From Propionibacteriaceae bacterium (GTDB taxonomy: Bacteria; Actinomycetota; Actinomycetes; Propionibacteriales; Propionibacteriaceae): a stretch of DNA of 11,703 nt. A program made the position numbers and the translations under genes. Positions 1-6,306 of this stretch are shown one piece after another (positions within the stretch are counted from its first letter, which is position 1; every line of letters starts with the position of its first letter). The stretch covers positions 1 to 11,703 of the forward strand of contig JAIRVA010000086.1 of NCBI GenBank assembly GCA_031254155.1. Reading direction: 5' to 3'. The notes beneath the pieces are model-generated. The model did no database searches and was not told the origin of the DNA. It saw nothing but the letters and a program-made list of their open reading frames with translations.

Positions 1-659
1 GTGAGTCCGGCGAGTACGGTCCCGGCCACGAGCCAGGGTCCGAAGGCGAACTGTCGTACTCGTTTGACCAGGGAAAACGCAATGCCGAGCAGGCAGGCGG
101 CGATGACACCGGCGAAGACGGCCGCGACTGAGCTGAGGCCGAGCCACCAGCCGCAGATGGCGATGAGTTTGACGTCACCCAGGCCGAGGCCGCCGCGGCT
201 GATGGTGTGGACGATGAGGAAGCCGAGCCCGCAGACGAGTCCGGCGCCCAGACCCGTCAGGAGACGCCCCGGTTCGCCCCAGGCGAGACACACCCCCGCG
301 GCCACCATCAGGGTGGCCAGGACGAGCTGGCCCCGGTCGGGCAGGCGGTTCACGTCGAGGTCGATCACCGCCAGCCAGGCCCCGATGCCCGCGAACGCGA
401 GCCAGGCGGCGAACCGGACCCAGTTCAGCGGGTCCGACACCGCCGTTTCGTCCAGGACCCGCCAGCCGAGGGCGGCCCACGTACCCGCCAAAACGACCGG
501 TACCCAGAACCGCCGGCCCGGAGTCGCGAAGGCTGTCTCGTCGGGATCGTCCGCCGCCTCGGGCGGACGGCGGTACGCGAGCCGGTTCAGGCGTCGGCGC
601 ATGACCTCGCCGGTCAGGCCCCCCAGTACGGCGGCCAGTAGTACCACAGCGACGGTCAT
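1..659 (-). CDS. Prepilin peptidase (A24 family), C-terminus cut by the window edge
   Basis: This encodes a membrane aspartic peptidase that removes the leader from type IV or Tad/Flp pilin precursors. From the ATG at 659 about 219 residues are visible. Both catalytic aspartate motifs are present: D100 in AVIDLDVNRLPD, and D162 in GLGLGDVK (the GxGDxK motif). An FGPWL motif near residue 206 also fits the family. Several hydrophobic segments alternate with short loops. The N-terminal cysteine-rich methylase domain of bifunctional PilD is absent, so this is the short, peptidase-only form common in actinobacteria. A GGGAGG ribosome site lies four bases before the ATG, which is slightly close, but no better in-frame start lies upstream. 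The gene is transcribed away from the tRNA gene. Its pilin substrates are not in the window. The family call is firm; which pilus it serves is unknown. Confidence 0.9.
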   Translation of the reverse strand, partial: MTVAVVLLAAVLGGLTGEVMRRRLNRLAYRRPPEAADDPDETAFATPGRRFWVPVVLAGTWAALGWRVLDETAVSDPLNWVRFAAWLAFAGIGAWLAVIDLDVNRLPDRGQLVLATLMVAAGVCLAWGEPGRLLTGLGAGLVCGLGFLIVHTISRGGLGLGDVKLIAICGWWLGLSSVAAVFAGVIAACLLGIAFSLVKRVRQFAFGPWLVAGTVLAGL

Positions 660-755
660 CGTACCTCCCGCCTTCGCTCCCCCTATTCTGACGGTATCGA
701 GCTATCGAACGCGGCACTGTCCACCAGTCGTCACCACGAGTCCACGCGGTCCAAG

Positions 756-784
756 TTGGCAGACGCCCGCCGGTAGCGTAGACT
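756..784 (+). promoter_or_regulatory. Promoter of the tRNA-Arg gene
   Basis: A -35 box TTGGCA (756-761) and a -10 box TAGACT (779-784) are separated by exactly 17 bases. Transcription should begin around 791, a few bases before the mature tRNA 5' end at 799, as expected for a housekeeping sigma promoter of a tRNA gene. The rest of the 660-798 gap shows nothing else I can name; the promoter of the divergent prepilin peptidase must also lie there but is not obvious. Confidence 0.6.
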
Positions 785-798
785 GTTCCCTGCTTCCA

Positions 799-871
799 GC
801 GCCTGTAGCTTAATGGATAGAGCATCTGACTACGGATCAGAAGGTTGGGGGTTCAAGTCCCTCCAGGCGCG
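799..871 (+). tRNA. tRNA-Arg (anticodon ACG)
   Basis: The 73-nt sequence folds into a full cloverleaf. The acceptor stem GCGCCTG (799-805) pairs with CAGGCGC (864-870). The D stem is 808-811 with 820-823. The anticodon stem is 825-829 with 837-841, and the loop CTACGGA gives anticodon ACG at 832-834. The variable loop has five bases, and the T stem is 847-851 with 859-863 around TTCAAGT. The discriminator base is G871; CCA is not encoded. ACG, read as ICG after deamination, decodes CGU, CGC and CGA arginine codons. The 3' half overlaps, on the other strand, the end of the toxin gene. No obvious terminator follows, so read-through would give RNA antisense to the toxin mRNA. Confidence 0.97.
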
Positions 872-1280
872 CCGCAGACTCGTGTTGATGAGCCAGCTTA
901 CGATCGAACGTCCATAAAGGTAGTGCCCGGTTGGCGCGGGCGTGCTCGGCGATGAAGCAATCCTCGAACGAGAGCTTGGGTTTGTTGACATAGTGGGTCA
1001 AAGCCGCGGTGACGATGCCGGTGGAGCATTGGATGTGAGGTAGTTGAACAATGGTCAACACCAACTCGCTGATGAAGGGCCGGTCGAGGTGGTAGTGCGC
1101 GGCCAACGCGTGGACGTACTCGGCAATGACAAGATCACAGATGACGATGGTTTGCCGGTTCGAAGCGAGGAACTGCTGGGCAGCGCGCGACTCGTTCTCA
1201 AGCCCGGGTTCGGCGAGGGTGGCGCGCAATAGTACGTTGGTGTCAACCGAGACCACCGCTCGGCCCGCTCGGCCGCTCAC
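837..1280 (-). CDS. PIN-domain toxin ribonuclease (VapC-like), C-terminal tail encoded within the tRNA gene
   Basis: This is the toxin of a type II toxin-antitoxin pair, expected to cleave RNA in a metal-dependent way. The 147-residue protein has the four acidic PIN residues: D13 (SVDTN), E54 (VIAEYV), D107 (SFEDCFIAEHA) and D126 (LWTFDRKL). The start is a GTG at 1280 that overlaps the antitoxin stop as GTGA, a typical translationally coupled arrangement. The last ten residues, RLEGLEPPTF, and the TGA stop are read from the antisense strand of the tRNA-Arg 3' half (837-869). They are not part of the PIN fold, which should end soon after D126. Base composition around 901-1200 is about 58% GC by hand count, well below neighbouring genes, which suggests acquisition. 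The PIN call is firm; the RNA target is unknown. Confidence 0.85.
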   Translation of the reverse strand: MSGRAGRAVVSVDTNVLLRATLAEPGLENESRAAQQFLASNRQTIVICDLVIAEYVHALAAHYHLDRPFISELVLTIVQLPHIQCSTGIVTAALTHYVNKPKLSFEDCFIAEHARANRALPLWTFDRKLAHQHESAARLEGLEPPTF

Positions 1281-1609
1281 AGGCGTGCTGCTCGCTCGGA
1301 GTAGAGCGCGGCGGGATCGGTCAATGGTGCGGTGCCTGGTTTGATGTGGCGCGCCGCCCGGGCTGCTAGCTCCTCGAACTCACGCAGCCGGCTCGCTTCC
1401 GACGGCGTGAGTGCGGCGTTTCGTTCGCCCGCTCCGGCTCCGGCTAGTTCGGCTTCGGCTGCTAACAACTCAACAAGCCGATCGGCGGCGACAACAGCGG
1501 CCACTGGGCGGTTGCGCCGTGTCAGATAGACCGGTTCGTGGTTCACCCGTGCGTGGTCCACGACCTCAGCCAACCGGGCTCGCGCGGCTGTCAGAGGCAT
1601 CGTCAACAT
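1277..1609 (-). CDS. Phd/YefM-type antitoxin
   Basis: This 110-residue protein is encoded directly upstream of the PIN toxin and overlaps it by four bases. Its N-terminus (LTAARARLAEVVDHARVNHE, then PVYLTRRNRPVAAVVAADR) is the Phd/YefM DNA-binding fold. The alanine- and glutamate-rich C-terminal half, ending near PAALYSERAARL, would be the flexible part that wraps and neutralises the toxin. By family behaviour it should also bind the promoter and autorepress the pair. Two starts are possible: ATG at 1609 and ATG at 1600. Neither has a Shine-Dalgarno sequence, and the predicted -10 box places the transcript start at or next to 1609, so a leaderless message from 1609 is plausible. At 110 residues it is slightly long for the family. 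Confidence 0.83.
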   Translation of the reverse strand: MLTMPLTAARARLAEVVDHARVNHEPVYLTRRNRPVAAVVAADRLVELLAAEAELAGAGAGERNAALTPSEASRLREFEELAARAARHIKPGTAPLTDPAALYSERAARL

Positions 1610-1615
1610 GACCCA

Positions 1616-1643
1616 ATTCTAGCTGAGATAGCGGAAATGTACA
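1616..1643 (-). promoter_or_regulatory. Predicted promoter of the toxin-antitoxin pair
   Basis: On the minus strand, TGTACA (1643-1638) and TAGAAT (1621-1616) are 16 bases apart, and only six bases separate the -10 box from the ATG at 1609. Transcription would start at the initiation codon, giving a leaderless mRNA. The rest of the 89-bp gap to the LacI gene shows no strong terminator. Confidence 0.45.
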
Positions 1644-1698
1644 GAAAACCCGGGTGTTGTGGTTCGTTTAGCTGGCGAGCGCCTGTGGGTACGGCGTG

Positions 1699-2700
1699 TC
1701 ACCCGGAGTCGCGGATGACCAGGACCGGGTCGACGATTTCGGGTCTGACATCGTTAGCTGTCTCGTTGTCGTCGAGGAGACGGAGCAGCATGCGGGCCGC
1801 GCGGGCCGACAAATTAGCTGCGGGATTGGTGACGGACGTCAGCGGCGGCGAGGCGGACCGGGCGAAGTCGGAGTCGTCGACCCCGACGATGCGGACGGTC
1901 CGGCCCACATCAATCCCGTGTTCTTCGAGGGTCTTGATCGCCCCGGCCGCCATGAGGTCGGACTGGACGAAGACGGCGTCGGGACGATAGGGCAGGAGTT
2001 CTGTCATCGCCGTCGCTCCGCCGGCCAGGGTGAAGGGGGAGTGGGTGACCGGCCCCGGTGGCAACCCGGCGTCCTGGAGCGTCTCCCGCCAGCCCGCGGT
2101 CCGGTCATGGACGGCGGCCATGTCGGCCGGGCCAGCGATGCAGGCGATCCGGCGCGCCCCCCGCTCGACCAGGCGCCGCGTGGCCAGGTCGCCGACCAGA
2201 CGGTTGTTGACATCGACGTACAGGTTGGTCGGATCCGGCCAGGGCCGGCCCACATACACTTTGGGTACGGGACTCTGCCGGATCACTCGCTCGAACGCGC
2301 CGCTGCCGTGATGGGACACCATGATCGCGCCGTCGACGTGGCTCGGGTGCATGACGCGGAGCGCCTTCCCGGGTTCGTCATCGGGCCGGACGATGACGAG
2401 GAGGACCTGATAGTCGGTGGCGCGGAACGCTTCCGACGTGCCGATGATCATGCCCGTGAGGAACGGGTCACCCAGGACGAGGACGTTCGGTTCGGGGATG
2501 ACGAGGGCGACCGCGTACGACCGCCGGGTGGCGAGGGTCCGCGCCGCCGGGTTGGGGGTGAATCCCAGAGCGGCGGCGGCCGCCCGGACTCTCGCCTGGG
2601 CACCGGCTGACGCCGGACCGGCCCCCGACAGGGCCCGCGAGGCGGTGGACCGGGCCACCCCGGCCGCGGCCGCCACATCGTCGAGGGTCGGTTGGCTCAC
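1699..2700 (-). CDS. LacI-family transcriptional repressor of the sugar operon
   Basis: The 333-residue protein begins at a GTG two bases after the stop of the upstream permease gene, so it is the last gene of the operon. The N-terminal helix-turn-helix is TLDDVAAAAGVARSTASRAL (5-24), with the recognition helix at about 17-24. The hinge NPAARTLATRRS (50-61) inserts in the operator minor groove in this family. The remainder is the periplasmic-binding-like effector domain, from VALVIPEP through VGVDDSDFA and PPLTSVTNP to the C-terminus. It most likely binds the perfect palindrome at 6174-6187 and is released by the transported sugar or a derivative. Because it lies downstream of that operator it should also control its own synthesis. 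An alternative longer reading frame upstream is only the shadow of the permease gene. Confidence 0.92.
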   Translation of the reverse strand: MSQPTLDDVAAAAGVARSTASRALSGAGPASAGAQARVRAAAAALGFTPNPAARTLATRRSYAVALVIPEPNVLVLGDPFLTGMIIGTSEAFRATDYQVLLVIVRPDDEPGKALRVMHPSHVDGAIMVSHHGSGAFERVIRQSPVPKVYVGRPWPDPTNLYVDVNNRLVGDLATRRLVERGARRIACIAGPADMAAVHDRTAGWRETLQDAGLPPGPVTHSPFTLAGGATAMTELLPYRPDAVFVQSDLMAAGAIKTLEEHGIDVGRTVRIVGVDDSDFARSASPPLTSVTNPAANLSARAARMLLRLLDDNETANDVRPEIVDPVLVIRDSG

Positions 2701-2702
2701 GG

Positions 2703-3572
2703 CTACCCTTTGACGGCACCCGCCATGATGCCGGCGACCAGCTGTTTCCCGGCGAAGAAGAACAGGAGGATCAGCGGGAAGGCCGTCAGCATGACGCCGG
2801 CCATGATGAGGGTGTAGTCGGTGAAGTGACCGCCGCGTAGCGTCGCCGCCGCGACGGTTAGCAACGCCTTGTTGTTCGTACCCAGGATGAGGAACGGCCA
2901 GTAGTACTGGGTCCACTGCGACACGAAGGTGAACAGCGCCAGCATCGCCGCCGCCGGCCGGGCGGCGGGCAGCGCGACGTGGAAGAAGGTCGAGATCATC
3001 GAGCACCCGTCGACGCGGGCGGCCTCGATCAGTTCGTACGGCAGCGACTGCTCGAGGTACTGCGTCATCCAGAACACCCCGAACGCCGTCACCAGTCCGG
3101 GCAGCGCGACGGCCGGCAGTTTGCCGTACAGCCCGAGCTTGGACATCAGGATGTAGAGCGGTACGACGCTCAGCTGGGTCGGGATCGCCATCGTACCGAT
3201 GATGAACAGGAACAGCGGGCCGCGCCCGCGGAACCGCAGCTTGGCGAAGGCGTACCCGGCCAGGGTGGAGAAGAAAACCACCGCGATCGCGCAAATGCCC
3301 GACACCAGAACGGTGTTGAGGAGGGCCCGCCAGAAGTCGAGTTCGGAGAACGCTTTGCGCAGATTTTCGGCCAGGATGGAGAGTTGCGCCTTGCCGAACG
3401 AACCCAGTCCGTACATGTTGTCGGTCGTCACCGAGGCGATCTGCACCGCGTACAACAGCGGGAAGACCGACATCAGCAAGATGATCACCAGGAAGGCGTA
3501 CGAGCCTCCGCCGGCGCGACGGCCCTCGGAGGTGAGACGGCTGGTCCGGCGGCGGGTGGTGGTTGGGCTCAT
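2703..3572 (-). CDS. ABC sugar transporter permease, MalG type (CUT1)
   Basis: This is the second of two inner-membrane subunits of a carbohydrate importer. The 289-residue protein has a basic N-terminus, a first membrane segment at about 25-46, and a periplasmic stretch before the remaining five segments (about 84-110, 117-143, 153-172, 207-230 and 253-275). The cytoplasmic EAA loop, which docks with the ATPase, is EAARVDGCSMISTFFHVALP at 183-202. The ATG at 3572 overlaps the stop of the MalF-type gene as ATGA, and an AAAGGGGG site lies upstream. Coupling and order match the usual binding protein-MalF-MalG layout. No nucleotide-binding subunit is encoded nearby; in many actinobacteria one MsiK-type ATPase serves several such importers, which I infer here. 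Confidence 0.93.
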   Translation of the reverse strand: MSPTTTRRRTSRLTSEGRRAGGGSYAFLVIILLMSVFPLLYAVQIASVTTDNMYGLGSFGKAQLSILAENLRKAFSELDFWRALLNTVLVSGICAIAVVFFSTLAGYAFAKLRFRGRGPLFLFIIGTMAIPTQLSVVPLYILMSKLGLYGKLPAVALPGLVTAFGVFWMTQYLEQSLPYELIEAARVDGCSMISTFFHVALPAARPAAAMLALFTFVSQWTQYYWPFLILGTNNKALLTVAAATLRGGHFTDYTLIMAGVMLTAFPLILLFFFAGKQLVAGIMAGAVKG

Positions 3573-4618
3573 CGCGCGCCCCCTTTCTTCTGGGCCCGGC
3601 GTGACGCCCGCGCGTCACCGGACGAAATTCGTGACGTGAGAAGGAAGTTCACCACCGCCATCGCGACGATGATGAGGAACAGGATCCAGGCCACCGCGGC
3701 GGCCCGGCCCATGTTGGAGTTGTTGGTCGACACGAAGCCGGTCCGCCAGAGGAACTGGGTCACCGTGAGGAACTGCTGGCTGCTGCCGCCGTAGCTCCCC
3801 GCCGACGAGAACATCTGTGGCTCGTCGAAGATCTGCAGGCCGCCGATGGTCGAGGTGATGATGACGAAGATCAGGGTCGGGCGCAACTGCGGGATCGTGA
3901 TGGAGACCAACTGGCGCCAGCGCCCGGCGCCGTCCACCTCGGCGGCCTCGTTCAGCTCGTGCGGGATTGCCTGCATCGCGGCGAGCAGGATCAGCGTGTT
4001 GTAGCCGGTCCAGCGGAAATCGACGATCGAGGCGATCGCGATCCAACTGGCCAGGGGGTTGGCGTGCCAGGCGACTTTCGGGAGGCCGACCGCGTTGAAC
4101 AACGAGTTGATGATGCCCATGTTGTCGGAGAAGACCTGGGAGAAGATGATGGCGGCGGCCATGGGCGCCACCACGTACGGCAGCAGAACGCCCATCCGCC
4201 AGAAGGTCTTGGCGCGCAGGTTGGAGTCAAGCACGTGGGCGATGAGGATCGCGGCGATGATCTGGGGCACCGTCGAGATCAGGAAGATCGCGAAGGTGTT
4301 GCGCAGCGCGACCCAGAAGTCGGGTTGGTGCAAGACCCAGTCAAAGTTACCGAACCACGAGGTAGCATTCGCGTCGCCGCAGGTCGCGCCGCAGATGGCG
4401 GTTCCGGTGTCGCCGGCGATGCTGTTCCATTTCCGGGTCGCGATGTAGGCCGTGTACAACAGCGGGAACAGGCCCACGATGGCGAACACGATGTAGAAGG
4501 GGGAGATGTAGAGGTACGGCGAGAGCCGGATGTCGAGGCGCGACCACTTGGCGCGCCGTTGGAGGCGGGCATCGAGGTCGGAGGTCTGGACACGGGTTGC
4601 CGCTTCATTGCGGGCCAC
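3569..4618 (-). CDS. ABC sugar transporter permease, MalF type (CUT1)
   Basis: This encodes the first permease subunit. I chose the GTG at 4618 (349 residues) because an AAAGG ribosome site (4630-4626) lies seven bases upstream, the same spacing as in the binding-protein gene. The ATG at 4633 would add five residues but has no ribosome site. Six hydrophobic segments are visible at about 33-57, 101-127, 143-163, 190-217, 248-263 and 307-328. The ATPase-docking EAA loop is NEAAEVDGAGRWRQLVSITI, from about residue 223. A periplasmic loop after the first segment holds two close cysteines (CGATC). The C-terminal tail is basic. Its gene is separated from the upstream binding-protein gene by about 110 bp containing a large hairpin, so its expression is likely lower. 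Confidence 0.93.
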   Translation of the reverse strand: MARNEAATRVQTSDLDARLQRRAKWSRLDIRLSPYLYISPFYIVFAIVGLFPLLYTAYIATRKWNSIAGDTGTAICGATCGDANATSWFGNFDWVLHQPDFWVALRNTFAIFLISTVPQIIAAILIAHVLDSNLRAKTFWRMGVLLPYVVAPMAAAIIFSQVFSDNMGIINSLFNAVGLPKVAWHANPLASWIAIASIVDFRWTGYNTLILLAAMQAIPHELNEAAEVDGAGRWRQLVSITIPQLRPTLIFVIITSTIGGLQIFDEPQMFSSAGSYGGSSQQFLTVTQFLWRTGFVSTNNSNMGRAAAVAWILFLIIVAMAVVNFLLTSRISSGDARASRRAQKKGGAR

Positions 4619-4679
4619 GAAGGTGCCTTTCATTAGGGGTTGTGGTGACGATTGAGTTGTTGGTCGCGTGTCGGCGCGT

Positions 4680-4723
4680 ACGCCGGGGTGGGCGGCGGAT
4701 GTACCAGTCGCCCACCCCGGCGT
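4680..4723 (-). repeat. Perfect 15-bp inverted repeat between binding-protein and permease genes
   Basis: ACGCCGGGGTGGGCG (4680-4694) is followed after 14 bases by its exact reverse complement (4709-4723). On the operon mRNA this forms a very stable GC hairpin starting about eight bases after the binding-protein stop codon at 4731-4733. It has no U-tract. It could be a partial terminator or a 3' stabiliser that lets the binding protein be made in excess over the permeases, as intergenic hairpins do in other maltose-type operons. The symmetric stem would form on either strand. Confidence 0.85.
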
Positions 4724-4730
4724 GTGGTCG

Positions 4731-6101
4731 TTAGCTCAGGGCCTTCACATCGGCCAGCCACTGGGTGTACGAGTCGGCGGGCGTCATGGACTTGTCCACG
4801 TCGACGCGGTTGAGGGCGTCGGCCATCTTCGTCTGGATGTCGAAGTACGCGGAGCCCTTGTACGGCACGACCGAAACGGCCTTGGCCCGGTCGGTGAAGA
4901 TCTTGCCAATCGGGGCGTTGTTCAGGAACGGTTCCACCTTGTCGGCGACGCCCGAGGCTGCCTCAGCCTTCGGCGAGCTCGGGAAGTTCGAGGCCGCGGT
5001 GAAGACCGCCGCCTGCTGCTCGGGAGCCGTCAGCCAGGCCACGAGGTCCTTGGCCGCCTCAATGTTCTTGCCCTGCGACGGGATCACGAGGAAGGACCCG
5101 CCCCAGTTGCCGCCACCACCGGGGAAGACATCGGCGATGTCCCAGCCCTTGAAGTCGGCGCCGGCGTTGTTCTTGATGTTGTTGACGATCCAGGCCGGGC
5201 AGAGCATGGTAGCAAAAGCAGTATTGTCGGTCGCCTTGAACGCCGCGTTCCAGTCGTCGCTCCACTCCTTCAGGCCGGCGGACTGCTTGCCGTCGCTCGC
5301 GGCCGTGGTGAGCTGGTCGTACAGCGCCTTGGTCGCGTCGTTCGTCGACGCGATGATGTTGTTGTCGGCGTCAACCCAGCTGTACTGGACCTGGTTGATC
5401 ATGCCCTGGAAAGTGGCCGCCGCCGAGTCGAACCACGGCATCCCGCCGGACTTCTGGACGTACTCGGCGCCCGCGGCGAAGTACGAGTCCCAGGTCGCGT
5501 TGGCGCCGCCGAGCCAGGCCGCGACCGAGTCGCGGTCGGAGGGGATGCCCGCCTTGTCAAGCAGGTCGGCCCGGTAGCAGATGCCTTCGGGGCCGATGTC
5601 CGTACCGCCGCCCAGGACCTTGCCGTCGGGCGTCGTGGCCTGCTGGGTCTTCCATGGCAGGTAGTCGTTGGCCGCGAGGGAGGCCTTCTGGTCGACGAGC
5701 TTGTCGGCGTTGTCCATGATGAAGGGCATCCAGTCGATGTCGACCGCCTGGATGTCGTACGCGCCGGAACCGGCGCCGATGGCCGTGGTGAAAGCGGAGC
5801 GCGCGTCGTCGGAGAGGGCGGCCACGGTCGGCTCGATCTTGATGTTCGGGTGCAGCTCCATGTACTTCGAGTACAGGTCGGCGCCCTGCATCGTGGCCGT
5901 CGGGGCGTCGTACCCGAAGTTATTGAAGGTGCCGATTGTCAACGTGATCTGGTCACCCGTTGACGCGGACCCGCTCGTCGTACCGCTGGCGGACGACGAG
6001 TTCGAGGGGGACCCGCCGCCGGAGCAACCGGCGAGACTGAAACTGAGCGTGAGGGCCACAGCCGCGGCTAAGCCCATCGAATGTAGTGTGCGTGTACGCA
6101 C
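4731..6101 (-). CDS. Sugar-binding lipoprotein of a CUT1 ABC importer (extracellular solute-binding protein family 1)
   Basis: The GTG at 6101 gives a 456-residue protein and is preceded by AAAGGAG (6115-6109) at seven bases; the longer frame to 6188 would cross the operator and lacks a signal sequence at its start. The N-terminus VRTRTLHSMG is followed by a hydrophobic stretch and the lipobox LAGC, with the lipidated cysteine at residue 26. A Gly/Ser-rich linker then tethers the domain to the membrane. The mature part shows a typical family-1 pattern: an ITLTIGTFNNFGY strand, LYSKYMELHPNIKIE, YDIQAVDIDWM, and a Trp-rich sugar-binding region later on. The TFNNFGY...LHPNIKI start resembles CebE-like cellobiose-binding proteins, but the substrate is inferred only. 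It captures the sugar outside the cell and delivers it to the two permeases encoded downstream. Confidence 0.93.
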   Translation of the reverse strand: MRTRTLHSMGLAAAVALTLSFSLAGCSGGGSPSNSSSASGTTSGSASTGDQITLTIGTFNNFGYDAPTATMQGADLYSKYMELHPNIKIEPTVAALSDDARSAFTTAIGAGSGAYDIQAVDIDWMPFIMDNADKLVDQKASLAANDYLPWKTQQATTPDGKVLGGGTDIGPEGICYRADLLDKAGIPSDRDSVAAWLGGANATWDSYFAAGAEYVQKSGGMPWFDSAAATFQGMINQVQYSWVDADNNIIASTNDATKALYDQLTTAASDGKQSAGLKEWSDDWNAAFKATDNTAFATMLCPAWIVNNIKNNAGADFKGWDIADVFPGGGGNWGGSFLVIPSQGKNIEAAKDLVAWLTAPEQQAAVFTAASNFPSSPKAEAASGVADKVEPFLNNAPIGKIFTDRAKAVSVVPYKGSAYFDIQTKMADALNRVDVDKSMTPADSYTQWLADVKALS

Positions 6102-6108
6102 GAGACAA

Positions 6109-6115
6109 CTCCTTT
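6109..6115 (-). promoter_or_regulatory. Ribosome binding site deciding the GTG start of the binding protein
   Basis: AAAGGAG reads on the minus strand seven bases upstream of GTG 6101. It fixes the start there instead of at the longer open frame beginning at 6188. Confidence 0.8.
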
Positions 6116-6173
6116 GTTCCGACCCCGGTGGGGTGAATGTGTACCGGACGAAATCCGGCTGGCTTACGTAACC

Positions 6174-6187
6174 TGGAAGCGCTTCCA
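6174..6187. promoter_or_regulatory. LacI-family operator of the sugar operon
   Basis: TGGAAGCGCTTCCA is a perfect 14-bp palindrome with the central CG that marks LacI-family operators. It resembles the TGGGAGCGCTCCCA site known for CebR/CelR of actinobacteria, differing by a symmetric change. It covers the predicted transcription start of the binding-protein operon, so binding of the repressor encoded at 1699-2700 would block initiation. Confidence 0.88.
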
Positions 6188-6193
6188 CAAAGT

Positions 6194-6223
6194 AAGTTAC
6201 GCTTACCCCCCGGTTCGGTGCAA
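6194..6223 (-). promoter_or_regulatory. Predicted promoter of the sugar transport operon
   Basis: On the minus strand, TTGCAC (6223-6218) and TAACTT (6199-6194) are 18 bases apart. Transcription would begin around 6187, the first base of the operator. The leader to GTG 6101 would be about 86 nt. The -10 box lies inside GTAAGTTACGCTTAC (6192-6206), an inverted repeat with arms GTAAG/CTTAC. Confidence 0.5.
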
Positions 6224-6306
6224 GCGAGTACGCAAACCGTTACCGAATCGTTACGCCGGCGACCGGATCGCGGCACATGGTAGATCAGCGCTTCCCTCAA
6301 CCCTAA

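Noticed and set aside
1..813. A 270-codon open frame on the plus strand at the left edge
   Set aside because: The opposite strand encodes a prepilin peptidase with both catalytic Asp motifs, and the plus-strand frame runs into the tRNA gene.
872..1700. A second copy of the tRNA-Arg 3' end marking the far side of an integrated element
   Set aside because: I looked for the T-arm and acceptor sequence through the window and found no second copy.
2425..2437. GGAACGCTTCC inside the LacI-type gene as a second operator
   Set aside because: It lacks one central base of the TGGAAGCGCTTCCA site, so the half-sites have the wrong spacing.
4668..5963. A 431-codon open frame on the plus strand over the binding-protein gene
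   Set aside because: It has no recognisable domain and starts inside the perfect hairpin region; the minus-strand lipoprotein is clear.
6102..6188. N-terminal extension of the binding protein to a start at 6188
   Set aside because: It would span the operator and predicted transcript start, and would place 29 non-hydrophobic residues before the lipoprotein signal.
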